Shown piece after piece: positions 30,527-38,795 of a stretch of DNA of 39,482 bases. Where the stretch lies: contig JASBRJ010000224.1 of assembly GCA_030149525.1 (NCBI GenBank), positions 1-39,482 on the forward strand, given 5' to 3'. A program made the translations under genes and the position numbers. The notes under the pieces are model-generated. The model was not told the DNA's origin. It did not search any database and saw only the letters and a program-made list of their open reading frames with translations. This DNA is from a bacterium. GTDB lineage: Bacteria > Vulcanimicrobiota > Xenobia > Xenobiales > JADMJV01. Position 1 is the stretch's first letter. Each line of letters opens with the position of its first letter.

Positions 30527-30964
30527 CTAGGGACGCTCGATGAGTCCGGAGATACCGTCGTAAGCGGGATAAGCGCCGGAAATAGATACGGCGGTGTGGT
30601 TAGCGGTGTTACAAGCTACGTAGTAGTAGTCTTGGAAGTTAGGGTTGTTGTTCGCAGAGGCACCGATGGTTGCACTGTAGGTGATGGTACCGGCTGCGGG
30701 ACACTCAGGAATCGTTTTCAAGTAGTTCGGGGTCAACTTCGCCATGTTGGCTCCGGAAGGATATTTACCACTCCAGTCAGTGGAATACATCTCCATCGCG
30801 GTACCGATGTTTTTGAGGTTGGACTTACAGGCGGTCAATTGTCCCTGCGCTCGAGCCCGAATAAAGTTAGGTACGAGAATTGCTGCAAGAATTGCGATAA
30901 TCGCGATTACGATCATCAGCTCGATGAGGGTAAATCCACCACGTCTGCGTTTTTTTGAAAGCAT
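30527..30964 (-). CDS. pilA: Type IV pilin (major-pilin candidate)
   Basis: The precursor has 145 residues from ATG 30964. The leader MLSKKRRRGG is followed by the cleavage and methylation site G|FTLIELMIVIAIIAILAAI, with the conserved Glu at mature position 5 and a 20-residue hydrophobic helix. The globular part contains Cys in TACKSN, PECPA and VACNTA, so one disulfide loop is likely, and a Tyr/Asn-rich beta region. The frame is open to a TTG at 31003, but the AAGGAGGAAG ribosome site lies downstream of it and sets ATG 30964. The own promoter and terminator, plus the position beside pilC and pilD, suggest the major pilin; a GspG-like minor pseudopilin is the alternative. Confidence 0.92.
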   Translation of the reverse strand: MLSKKRRRGGFTLIELMIVIAIIAILAAILVPNFIRARAQGQLTACKSNLKNIGTAMEMYSTDWSGKYPSGANMAKLTPNYLKTIPECPAAGTITYSATIGASANNNPNFQDYYYVACNTANHTAVSISGAYPAYDGISGLIERP

Positions 30965-31010
30965 ACTGATCTGCTTCCTCCTTTCGATTTGTGAGCTTTT
31001 CAACCCACAA

Positions 31011-31043
31011 TCACTGTTATACCCAGATAACAGAGATTGAGAC
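31011..31043 (-). promoter_or_regulatory. SigB-type promoter candidate and palindrome upstream of the pilin gene
   Basis: On the minus strand GTCTCA (31038-31043) and GGGTAT (31019-31024) are 13 bases apart. The Bacillus SigB consensus is GTTTAA, a 12-15 base spacer, and GGGTAT, so the -10 is exact and the -35 matches four of six. The -10 overlaps a perfect 7-bp palindrome (CTGTTAT 31014-31020 with ATAACAG 31027-31033). Transcription would start near 31011, leaving a leader of about 47 bases. TATAAC here could also serve as an extended housekeeping -10. Confidence 0.45.
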
Positions 31044-31167
31044 GGATTTCTGAGATCTTTTTTTATTTCCTTCCGTACAACCGACGAAAAACTTCAATAA
31101 TTCGTTAAGGGAAGAGTCCGGAAATTAGCTGGAGCCTTGCCGAAGTCGACGCTCGTGACTAAGCTCA

Positions 31168-31974
31168 TCAGCTATGCTTTTCTCTTTCCTCTAAATCACT
31201 CGGCAACCCATCGGACGAAAGATCTCCCCGAAGCCGGCCCAGAGCCTTCTGCATCAGCCTGGAAACCTTCCGGGGTGAGAGCGCCAGTTTGCCGGCAATC
31301 TCTTTCTGAGTGAAGTCCTGAACAAAGAACAGATAGATCACCTTTTGCTCTAGCTCCATCAAACGGTCGAAGGCCTGACTTATGGCGATCCGATCCTCAA
31401 TAGGAAGTCTGAACGATTCCAGTCGAGCACTCTTCACACTCTCTCTAAGATAGGCCTCGCCCGCCTCTCCGTCATCCAAAGATGCGGGCTGGCGAGCCAT
31501 CAGTATAGCTTTCACTCCTTGCTCCTCAATATTGAGGGCATCAGAAATCTCCGACAAAGAAGGCAGTCGTTGGTTTGTCTGAAGAAAACGCTCAAGGAAG
31601 GCGGCCATCTGGGAACTCAATTTTCGCACCCACCTGGGGCGCCGTATCGTCTCAGTCTTATCTCTCAGATAATGGCGTATCTCGCCTTCGATACAGTGAG
31701 TGGCGTAAGTCGTAAACCGGAACCCCTTCGAAACATCGAAACGCTCTATGGCGTTGAGCAAACCGATGTAACCCACCTGAAGCAACTCCTCCCGCTCGGC
31801 TTGACGCGCGAAATTCCTAACCACAGAGTCCACCAACCCCTGGTAAGACGAAAAAATCTCATCACGAAGCGACACATCGCCGCTTTCGCGATAAGACTCA
31901 AACAAAGCCAGTTCTTGCGTGACCCTATCTTTCGACTCCCCGTCTTTTGCCATCTCACTAGAAGCTTTCAGCAT
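31168..31974 (-). CDS. Alternative sigma factor, SigB/SigF/FliA type
   Basis: This is a sigma-70-family group 3 factor of about 268 residues. Region 2 is clear (EELLQVGYIGLLNAIERFDVSKGFRFTTYATHCIEGEIRHYLRD). It is followed by the TIRRPRWVRKL segment typical of SigB/SigF/FliA factors, region 3 (RLPSLSEISDALNIEEQGV) and region 4 with a helix-turn-helix (FTQKEIAGKLALSPRKVSRLMQKALGRLR). The frame is open to a TTG at 32058, but that codon is inside the T-run of the pilC terminator. I therefore place the start at ATG 31974 (AAAGGG just upstream); ATG 31953 is possible. Sitting between pilC and the pilin, it probably controls pilin or motility genes. No anti-sigma factor is adjacent. Confidence 0.9.
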   Translation of the reverse strand: MLKASSEMAKDGESKDRVTQELALFESYRESGDVSLRDEIFSSYQGLVDSVVRNFARQAEREELLQVGYIGLLNAIERFDVSKGFRFTTYATHCIEGEIRHYLRDKTETIRRPRWVRKLSSQMAAFLERFLQTNQRLPSLSEISDALNIEEQGVKAILMARQPASLDDGEAGEAYLRESVKSARLESFRLPIEDRIAISQAFDRLMELEQKVIYLFFVQDFTQKEIAGKLALSPRKVSRLMQKALGRLRGDLSSDGLPSDLEEREKHS

Positions 31975-31980
31975 CTGACC

Positions 31981-32010
31981 CTTTGCGTCTCTGCGTCTTT
32001 GCGTCTCTGC
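31981..32010 (-). repeat. GCGTCT/GCGTCTTT short tandem repeat
   Basis: A 30-base run of alternating GCGTCTTT and GCGTCTCT units (on the minus strand, GACGCAAA and GACGCAGA) lies directly in front of the sigma-factor start. Similar strings are widely scattered in some environmental genomes as short intergenic repeats, which supports this stretch being non-coding. Confidence 0.7.
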
Positions 32011-32055
32011 TTCACCAGCCAAACTCTCCGACACGGGAAAGTCGTACGAGCGAAA

Positions 32056-32082
32056 CAAAAAAGGAACGGTGTAACCCGTTCC
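32056..32082 (-). terminator. Terminator after pilC
   Basis: GGAACGG (32063-32069) and CCGTTCC (32076-32082) form a perfect 7-bp stem with a 6-base loop, followed on the minus strand by six T. It ends the pilB-pilT-pilC unit and implies a separate promoter for the sigma gene. Confidence 0.88.
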
Positions 32083-32104
32083 ATTTTAGCGTTTTGCCGT
32101 AGAC

Positions 32105-33331
32105 CTATCCAAGGTTTCCAATGAGTTGGTATAGAGGCAAGAATACTGAGATTACAATGAAACCTACAATTCCGCCCATTCCTACAATCATAATCGGCTC
32201 AAGCATCGATGTCAGCGAAGCCAGCAGATACTCCACCTCAGTGTCGTAGAAGTCGGCGATCTTACCCAGCATCGCATCCAAGTTACCGGTTTCTTCACCA
32301 ACGGCGACCATCTGCGTTACCATCGGGGGAAACAAACCGCTCGCTCCGAGAGGACTGGCGATAGATTCACCCTCTCGAATACTTTCTCGAACCTTGGTCA
32401 CCGTCATAGCGATGATTTCGTTACCGGAAGCCTTACCTACAATCTCCAGCGCCTGCATAATCGGAACACCGGAAGAGAGAAGCGTTCCCAGAGTTCGACA
32501 GAAGCGGGAGATCGCAACCTTCTTCGTAAGAATACCGAATACCGGTATATTCAGCTTCAACAAGTCGTACTGCTTGCGACCAACAGGAGTCTGAATATAT
32601 TTACCAATACCGATCATAACAGCGATAAAGAGTAGGATAGACGGACCCACGATAAGAGGTTGCCGAGCAGCCTCGGTGACCGCGATGAGAATCTTCGTCG
32701 GCAAAGGCAAGGTAAGGTTCATGCCTTTAAACAGTTCGACGAACGTCGGCAAGATGTAGGTTACGAGGAAGAACACGATACCCAGAGCCATCACAAGAAT
32801 GACGACCGGGTAGGTCAGCGCAGACTTCACCTTTTTCTTCAGAGCGAAGTCCTTTTCCATAAAACCTGCAAGGCGCTCTAGAACTTCGTCCAGAACACCA
32901 CCCATCTCACCGGCTTTCACCATACTGATGTACAGTGTCGAAAACACCTGGGGATGGCGGGCCAAAGCCGCAGACAAAGTTTGACCGGCTTCAACGTCGC
33001 GCCGTACTTGATCCAGCGTCGACTGAAGCTTTTTATCCTCTGTCTGTTCTGACAAAATGTCGAGGCAGCGAACCATGGCCAAACCTGCGTTGATCATGGT
33101 TGCGAACTGGCGACTAAAGACCGTTAGAGCCTGCTCGTTAACCCTCTTGAACTTATCAAGAAAGGCCCCAACATCTCCGCCGCCTACTCCGCCAGACACC
33201 TCTTTAAGCGAAATGATAGCCATGCGCTGCTCTTGCAAGCGCTGTGTGGCTGCTTTGCGGTTTGAGGCCTCAACCTTACCGCTTACCTTTTCGCCAGTGG
33301 CGTCTCTCGCCTCATAAAGAAAAACTGGCAT
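32105..33331 (-). CDS. pilC: Type IV pilus inner-membrane platform protein PilC
   Basis: PilC is the inner-membrane core on which PilB and PilT act. The 408-residue protein has the N-terminal FLYEARDATGEKVSGKVEA segment and two GspF/T2SSF domains (about 70-195 and 270-400). Both carry the typical FSRQFATMINAGLAMVRCLDILS or FCRTLGTLLSSGVPIMQALEIV start and a GE-x-G-x-L-D motif (KAGEMGGVLDEVL, AVGEETGNLDAML), with three membrane segments. The ATG is preceded by GGGAGGTAG. It lies downstream of pilT with a 220-base gap that holds a candidate micro-ORF. Confidence 0.96.
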   Translation of the reverse strand: MPVFLYEARDATGEKVSGKVEASNRKAATQRLQEQRMAIISLKEVSGGVGGGDVGAFLDKFKRVNEQALTVFSRQFATMINAGLAMVRCLDILSEQTEDKKLQSTLDQVRRDVEAGQTLSAALARHPQVFSTLYISMVKAGEMGGVLDEVLERLAGFMEKDFALKKKVKSALTYPVVILVMALGIVFFLVTYILPTFVELFKGMNLTLPLPTKILIAVTEAARQPLIVGPSILLFIAVMIGIGKYIQTPVGRKQYDLLKLNIPVFGILTKKVAISRFCRTLGTLLSSGVPIMQALEIVGKASGNEIIAMTVTKVRESIREGESIASPLGASGLFPPMVTQMVAVGEETGNLDAMLGKIADFYDTEVEYLLASLTSMLEPIMIVGMGGIVGFIVISVFLPLYQLIGNLG

Positions 33332-33379
33332 CCGAGCCTACCTCCCTAGGTGTGTCGTGTACTACAAAGAAAAACTGTC

Positions 33380-33445
33380 TTATACGTTGGTCAAGTGACC
33401 CGCGACAAGTATTGCTAGGGGAACTAGCCACCAAATCATACTCAT
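33380..33445 (-). CDS. Candidate 21-residue membrane micropeptide between pilT and pilC
   Basis: In the 220-base gap between pilT and pilC a 22-codon frame (ATG 33443-33445, TAA 33380-33382) encodes 21 residues beginning MSMIWWLVPLAILVAG, long enough for one membrane helix. GGAGG and GGGAG lie 9-17 bases upstream of the ATG. Short frames occur by chance, so this is a candidate only, resting on the ribosome site, the hydrophobic content and the pilus context. Confidence 0.35.
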   Translation of the reverse strand: MSMIWWLVPLAILVAGHLTNV

Positions 33446-33551
33446 GTCATTTGTCTCCCTTCCTCCACCCGATCCGAGTCGATCGTGTGCATTCTGGCCT
33501 AAGAGTAGATTCTAAGCCCAACCTACCTTTCCTCTGGCCCCAAACTTTTGT

Positions 33552-34637
33552 CTATCGATTCGAATCCAACATTCTCTTCAGATCTTCGGGATGCATGGTG
33601 CAATCCAAAGCTTCCTCGGCGGTGATCATACGTTTCTTCACCAGCTCAAAAAGCGACTGCTCCATGGTTTGCATCCCAGCGTTACCGCCAGTCTGAATGG
33701 CGTTGTAAATCTGGTGAGTCTTACCTTCACGAATCAGGTTTTTCATAGCGGGGGTCGCGATCAACACCTCCACCGCAGGAACCCGTCCGTCTTCTCGAGC
33801 ACGGGTCACCAATTGCTGTGAGAAAACAGCCTCGAGAACACTCGATAGCTGAACCCTGATCTGGTGTTGATGGTGAGGAGGGAAAACGTCCACGATACGG
33901 TCGACCGTTTGCGCTGCATCCGAGGTATGAAGCGTGGAGAAGACGAGGTGTCCCGTCTCGGCAGCCGTTAGAGTTCCAGCGATTGTGTCTTGGTCGCGCA
34001 TCTCACCCACCAGAATGACATCGGGGTCTTCCCGGAGAGTCGCACGAAGAGCGTTCGACCAACTCTGGGTGTCTTGCCCAACTTCCCGCTGGTTGATCAT
34101 CGACATCTTATGAGGATGCATATATTCGATGGGATCCTCGATGGTGATGATGTGATATTTTTTCTCACGGTTGATGGTATCCAACATACAGGCAAGAGTT
34201 GTGGACTTGCCCGCGCCGGTCGCACCGGTAACGAGAATCAAACCGTTAGGACGATGCACGATAGACTCTACTATCGGCGGCAGAAACAACTCTTCGCGCT
34301 GCATGACCCGGCTAGAGATAGCTCGCAAACATGCACCTACCGCACCCCTCTGACGAAAGACGTTGACTCGAAAACGACCAAAGCCACGGACACCATGGGA
34401 GCAATCGAGCTCCCAAGTCTTTTCGAACTTCTCTTTCTGCTTATCGTTCAGAATAGAGTAGACTAGCCGCTTCGTCTCCTCCGGAGAGAGACGCGCGTAT
34501 TCGGTTGGAACCAACTTACCGTTGATCCGAAAAACAGGAGGTAGACCCACAGTAAGATGGAGGTCGGAAGCCCCTTTTTCGACAGACAGTCTAAGAAGAT
34601 CGTCCATCGTAAATCTAAGAGATTGAGCTAATGCCAT
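33552..34637 (-). CDS. pilT: Pilus retraction ATPase PilT
   Basis: PilT is the hexameric ATPase that depolymerises pili, powering twitching and DNA uptake. It has 361 residues. Features include GASDLHLTVGLPPVFRINGKL (N-terminal PAS-like domain), Walker A GATGAGKST near residue 137, the Asp box IEDPIEY, Walker B-region DPDVILVGEMRD, the His box TGHLVFSTLHTSDA and MKNLIREGKTHQI, the PilT-specific AIRNLIRE-type motif. Unlike PilB it lacks the N-terminal MshEN-type domain and the zinc cysteines. The ATG follows AAAAGG a few bases upstream. The gap to pilB is 126 bases. Confidence 0.97.
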   Translation of the reverse strand: MALAQSLRFTMDDLLRLSVEKGASDLHLTVGLPPVFRINGKLVPTEYARLSPEETKRLVYSILNDKQKEKFEKTWELDCSHGVRGFGRFRVNVFRQRGAVGACLRAISSRVMQREELFLPPIVESIVHRPNGLILVTGATGAGKSTTLACMLDTINREKKYHIITIEDPIEYMHPHKMSMINQREVGQDTQSWSNALRATLREDPDVILVGEMRDQDTIAGTLTAAETGHLVFSTLHTSDAAQTVDRIVDVFPPHHQHQIRVQLSSVLEAVFSQQLVTRAREDGRVPAVEVLIATPAMKNLIREGKTHQIYNAIQTGGNAGMQTMEQSLFELVKKRMITAEEALDCTMHPEDLKRMLDSNR

Positions 34638-34763
34638 AAACCTTTTTTCCTTTTCTTGGGTAAACCGTGACTCGTCTGGTCGACCGTCTTCGTCTCCCTA
34701 AGGCGATTTTCTCCTTGAGAAGGAAAGTCTTCGCCCAGCACGGTTCCCCCCGGGTCTCCTTTC

Positions 34764-36497
34764 TTACTCTCCACCTTCGATGTATACAACCCTCAAACAC
34801 TCTTCCATAGTGGTCACACCATTGAGTGTTTTGCGAAGGCCGTCATCTTGCATGGTCTTCATACCCTCTTCGACAGCCGCCTGTCGAATCTCGGTACCGG
34901 AGGCCCTATTCAAAATCAGCTGACGAGTCCGATCGGAGGGGCAGAACACTTCGTGAATCCCACTTCGACCACGATAACCGGTCATTTTGCAGTGATCACA
35001 ACCTCTTCCTCGGTAGAACTGAATATCGGAGTCGCCGAACATGGCCATTCCGAACTTACGAACAGCCTCTACCGGAGGTGTGAAAGACTCTTTACAGTTT
35101 GGACAGATACAACGCGCGAGTCGTTGCGCTAGAACGCCGATAAGCGCGGAGGCCACCAAGAACGGCTCAACCTTCATTTCCACCAGACGGGAAATGGCGC
35201 CGGTAGAGTCGTTGGTGTGAAGGGTCGAGAGTACCAAGTGACCGGTCAGCGCCGCTTCTACCGCAATCTTCGCCGTCTCACCGTCACGAATCTCACCTAC
35301 CATGATGATGTCGGGGTCTTGACGCAAGAAGGACTTGAGAGCCGAGGCAAAGGTGAGCCCGGCTTTGTTATTGGTCTGAACCTGGTTGATGCCCTGAATC
35401 TGATATTCCACCGGGTCTTCACAAGTGGTGATGTTCTTGTCGCCGGCGTTCAACTTATTGAGACAGGAGTAGAGAGTAGTGGACTTTCCGGAACCGGTCG
35501 GGCCGGTTACCAGAAGCATTCCGTAAGGCTTCTCGACGATACTCTCCCAGAGCTCCAGGTTATCCTGAGCAAACCCAAGCTTATTAAGACCGAGCATAAC
35601 GGAACTCTTATCCAGGATCCGCATAACAGTCTTCTCACCGTGGACGGTAGGCACCGTGGAAACACGAAGGTCAAACTCCCGACCGTCGTGAGTCAAGTGA
35701 ATCTTACCGTCCTGAGGGACACGCCGCTCCGCGATGTCCATGTTGGCCATAATCTTGATACGGGACACCATGGGAGCCTGGATATGCTTGGGCGGGCTCA
35801 TTACGTCGTGAAGAACACCGTCCACCCGGTAGCGCACTCGCACGCTCTTGGCCTCGGGCTCAATGTGAATATCGGAAGCCTTATCGTTGATCGCCTGAGA
35901 GATAATCAGGTTCACAACCCGGACGATGGGAGCTTCGTCGACCATCTCCTTGAGCTTATCGAGAGCGATCTCTTCATCCATGTCGTCTTCGAAATCCATG
36001 TTTCCGAAGTCCTGGGCAGAAATGTCTTTTACCGTTTCCTCAACCTCAACCAGGTCGGTCACACCGTACTGCTGGTTGATAGAGCGCAGAATCGCTTCTT
36101 CGGTGGCGATAACCGGATTTATGTTAAAGCCGGTGATGAGGCTAATATCGTCGGTAGCGATTACATCTCGCGGGTCCATCATCGCTAGAGTCAAGCGGTT
36201 AGCGTCATCCTGGGCGATGGGAACAACTTTATATCGCCTCGCCAAGTCCTCGGGGATCAAACGTGCCAGTTCAGGGTCAAGACTCATGCCGTCTAGGTCG
36301 ACGAAGTCGACTCCCATTTTCGCCCCAAGGGTTTCGACCACGTCTTTCTCCGTGACGAATCCCATCGTGATAAGGACCTTTTGCAGATTGTCGCCCGAAC
36401 TCTCGGCCTTCTGCATGGCCTTATCGAGTTGTCGGGCAGTAATGAAACCTTCTTCTACAAGTAAGGATCCTAACTCTTCTTTTGAGCTTGCGAGCAT
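34764..36497 (-). CDS. pilB: Pilus extension ATPase PilB
   Basis: PilB drives pilus polymerisation. The 577-residue protein has an N-terminal GspE/MshEN-type domain (about 10-150) with the LGSLLVEEGFITARQLDKA repeat style. MshEN domains in relatives bind c-di-GMP, but I cannot confirm the binding residues. A short acidic linker follows, then the ATPase: Walker A GPTGSGKST near 330, CEDPVEYQI, DPDIIMVGEIRD and TGHLVLSTLHTNDS. The zinc site is CICPNC with GCDHC (about 462 and 500), followed by MTGYRGRSGIHEV. ATG 36497 has GGAG seven bases upstream. The 169-base gap to udk contains a 6-bp inverted repeat (ATGAAT/ATTCAT, 36640-36656). Confidence 0.97.
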   Translation of the reverse strand: MLASSKEELGSLLVEEGFITARQLDKAMQKAESSGDNLQKVLITMGFVTEKDVVETLGAKMGVDFVDLDGMSLDPELARLIPEDLARRYKVVPIAQDDANRLTLAMMDPRDVIATDDISLITGFNINPVIATEEAILRSINQQYGVTDLVEVEETVKDISAQDFGNMDFEDDMDEEIALDKLKEMVDEAPIVRVVNLIISQAINDKASDIHIEPEAKSVRVRYRVDGVLHDVMSPPKHIQAPMVSRIKIMANMDIAERRVPQDGKIHLTHDGREFDLRVSTVPTVHGEKTVMRILDKSSVMLGLNKLGFAQDNLELWESIVEKPYGMLLVTGPTGSGKSTTLYSCLNKLNAGDKNITTCEDPVEYQIQGINQVQTNNKAGLTFASALKSFLRQDPDIIMVGEIRDGETAKIAVEAALTGHLVLSTLHTNDSTGAISRLVEMKVEPFLVASALIGVLAQRLARCICPNCKESFTPPVEAVRKFGMAMFGDSDIQFYRGRGCDHCKMTGYRGRSGIHEVFCPSDRTRQLILNRASGTEIRQAAVEEGMKTMQDDGLRKTLNGVTTMEECLRVVYIEGGE

Positions 36498-36666
36498 TCA
36501 GTAACTCCGTCTTCCCAGATTTTCGTGCGATTCTGTCGCCAGGAGAAATGAACACCGCTCTGATGGGGCGCTGGATTCCTCCACAAAACAGGTTCTGTGG
36601 GGTGAGATCGTTTTCCTTTGTTCCCCTGCCTCAAACCGCATGAATATCCTATTCATCGCGCGTTCT

Positions 36667-37338
36667 TTAGACATTCCACCCCCTACATCCGTCACCATCC
36701 CACGACTCCGAGGGCTCCATAGAGTCGAGAATGGCCTTAATCTTCACGGCTAAAAGATCGATGGCAACATGATTTGTCCCTCCTTGCGGCAAAATCATGT
36801 CGGCGTACCGTTTGGTCGGCTCGACGAATTGCAGATGCATTGGGCGAACCGAAGACATGTACTGTTCCACAATACAATCGATCGAACGCCCTCGCTCTAT
36901 CAGATCTCTTTGCATCCGCCTGATGAACCGCTCGTCGGCGTCGGTATCCACATAGACCTTCAAGTCCATCCGATCTCTGAGAGCGGAATCCTCCAATACC
37001 ATGATCCCTTCGAGGATTAAGATCGGCGCCGGCTCAAGAGTGATGGTCTCCTCATTGCGACCGTGAGTGATGTAATTATAGACCGGTTGCTCTACAGTTT
37101 CGCCGGCGATGAGAGCATCAAGATGATCCACCAAAAGTTGATTATCGAAAGCCAGGGGATGATCGAAGTTCACCCTGGCTCGCTCCTCGCGAGACATATC
37201 GCTCAAATCTTTATAGTAGGCATCTTGAGGAATCAACCTCACCGGCTGATCCTCGAACAACTCTACCAGCTTCCTGGCAACCGTCGTTTTGCCTGAACCG
37301 GTCCCCCCCGCGACCCCCACCACGAACGGATACTTCAT
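36667..37338 (-). CDS. udk: Uridine kinase
   Basis: Uridine kinase phosphorylates uridine or cytidine in pyrimidine salvage. The 223-residue protein has the P-loop GGTGSGKTT at residues 11-19, the Asp-containing LIPQDAYYKDLSDMSREERARVNFDHPLAFD substrate segment, PVYNYITHGR, ILILEGIMVLED and the RRMQRDLIERGRS lid. Length and order are as usual for Udk. The ATG is eight bases after the mltG stop with GAGGT about ten bases upstream, so it is co-transcribed with mltG. Confidence 0.95.
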   Translation of the reverse strand: MKYPFVVGVAGGTGSGKTTVARKLVELFEDQPVRLIPQDAYYKDLSDMSREERARVNFDHPLAFDNQLLVDHLDALIAGETVEQPVYNYITHGRNEETITLEPAPILILEGIMVLEDSALRDRMDLKVYVDTDADERFIRRMQRDLIERGRSIDCIVEQYMSSVRPMHLQFVEPTKRYADMILPQGGTNHVAIDLLAVKIKAILDSMEPSESWDGDGCRGWNV

Positions 37339-37346
37339 CTCTACAC

Positions 37347-38348
37347 TTACCTCTGATACTTCCGAATATTCGCCTCGTGCTCACGGAAATCTCGACCGAA
37401 ACGATGACTACCGTCATTTTTAATATCGTCGCGGACATAGAAAAGATAATCGGACTTTTTAGGATTGAAAGCGGCCTCCAGGCTAGCCGCCCCCGGGGAG
37501 CAAATAGGCCCGGGCGGCAATCCTTTGTATCGATAGGTGTTGTAAGGTGACGAAATTTCGAGGTCACTGTAAAGGAGAACAGCCTTCTGCTTGCCCAGAG
37601 CAAACTGAACCGTGGCGTCGCATTCGAGCTTCATACCCTTGTTTATGCGATTGATATAAACACCGGCAATCAGAGGTCGCTCGGAGGGAACCTGGGCCTC
37701 ACGCTCCACCAAAGAGGCTAGAATGACCGTATCTCTGAGCCCGAGCGGAGCGGTTGCTTTGTACTTCTCCATCATCGGCTCCACTACTTGGCGGAACTGA
37801 TCCGTCATCTGCTTGACCGCTTGAGGACCGGTACAATCATAGGGAAAACTGTAGGTACTGGGAAACAGATAACCCTCAAGATCCGATGGAAACTTCCAAC
37901 CCAGGTCGGCCTCCTGGAGCGCTTGCCCAAACTCCTGGGCCGTCACGATATCCTGCTTCTCAAGAGCTTCCGCCACCTGCCTCTTCACGTACCCTTCGGG
38001 GATAGTAGCCTTTCGAGTCAGCGTGTCGCCGTGCAAGAGGTCGTCAAGAACCCCCTTGATATCCTTTTTGGGATCGACCAGAAAGTGACCCGCACGCAGC
38101 GACGCATTTTGCTTCTTCTCGTAGTAAGTCAGCAACAAGCGAAAGGCCAGAGCATTCACGATCAGCTCTTTTTCCTCAAGATCGGCCGCAACCGAACGAC
38201 CGGTGGCACCGGACTTCACTTCGTAGGCTACAGGCTCGGCCAAATTCGAGGCGGCCTGACCTATCTCCTGAGAAAACCAGAAGGCACCTGCTCCAGCTAT
38301 CACCAGGGCGAAGAAGCCTAGCCAAAATAGGTAAAGAAGGACTCTCAC
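37347..38348 (-). CDS. mltG: Endolytic murein transglycosylase MltG
   Basis: MltG cleaves nascent glycan strands at the inner membrane and is thought to end peptidoglycan polymerisation. The 333-residue protein has one N-terminal membrane anchor (about 4-27), a LysM-like region (ATGRSVAADLEEKELIVNALAFRLL), SDLEGYLFPSTYSFP, and the catalytic-Glu segment ILASLVEREAQVPSERPLIAGVYINRI. It ends with the family signature SPYNTYRYKGLPPGPICSPG and YLFYV. The GTG start is 16 bases after the ruvX stop and has no good ribosome site, so coupling to ruvX is likely. The ruvX-mltG pairing is common in bacteria. Confidence 0.96.
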   Translation of the reverse strand: MRVLLYLFWLGFFALVIAGAGAFWFSQEIGQAASNLAEPVAYEVKSGATGRSVAADLEEKELIVNALAFRLLLTYYEKKQNASLRAGHFLVDPKKDIKGVLDDLLHGDTLTRKATIPEGYVKRQVAEALEKQDIVTAQEFGQALQEADLGWKFPSDLEGYLFPSTYSFPYDCTGPQAVKQMTDQFRQVVEPMMEKYKATAPLGLRDTVILASLVEREAQVPSERPLIAGVYINRINKGMKLECDATVQFALGKQKAVLLYSDLEISSPYNTYRYKGLPPGPICSPGAASLEAAFNPKKSDYLFYVRDDIKNDGSHRFGRDFREHEANIRKYQR

Positions 38349-38364
38349 GGAGCGCCGCTTCGCT

Positions 38365-38787
38365 TCACCTGTTCGCCTTCCTGTCCAGAAAGCTCTGAAG
38401 GATCACAACGGCCGCCATCATGTCGCGAGTTCCATCCTTGCTATCAACTGCCGCCCCCCTACCCCGATCCGCTTGAGCAGAACTCAGTCGCTCATCCCAT
38501 AACTCCACAGAAACCCCCTCTCCCAACTTCCGGCGAAGGCGTTCGGCAAACTCCTGGGCTTTCTGAGCCTGAGGCCCCACCTCTCCCATCATGGTCAACG
38601 GCAACCCCACCACAACCTCGCCCACCCCATGTTCTGTCACTAACTCCTGCAGACGAGAAAGAAGCTTAAATCGATCCTTAGCCGCCACGGCCTCCAGAGG
38701 GAAAGCGTGTTTACAATTAGGATCCGAAAGAGCCAAACCGACTCTCTTCTTCCCGTGATCTATGCCCATCACCCTGGACTGACTCAT
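38365..38787 (-). CDS. ruvX: Putative pre-16S rRNA nuclease / Holliday junction resolvase RuvX (YqgF)
   Basis: YqgF/RuvX is an RNase H-fold nuclease that finishes the 5' end of 16S rRNA. In this 140-residue protein the conserved motifs are GIDHGKKRVGLALSD, VVVGLPLTMMGEVGPQA, LWDERLSSAQAD and the C-terminal DMMAAVVILQSFL with its acidic residue. I chose ATG 38787 because GAGGT lies five bases upstream. An ATG at 38799 overlaps the recO stop (ATGA) and adds four residues, and is nearly as likely. It lies between recO and mltG. Confidence 0.93.
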   Translation of the reverse strand: MSQSRVMGIDHGKKRVGLALSDPNCKHAFPLEAVAAKDRFKLLSRLQELVTEHGVGEVVVGLPLTMMGEVGPQAQKAQEFAERLRRKLGEGVSVELWDERLSSAQADRGRGAAVDSKDGTRDMMAAVVILQSFLDRKANR

Positions 38788-38795
38788 GGCAAACC

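Noticed and set aside
34615-34800. A 61-residue frame across the pilB-pilT gap
   Set aside because: It overlaps both real genes, is strongly basic with no ribosome site and has no recognisable features.
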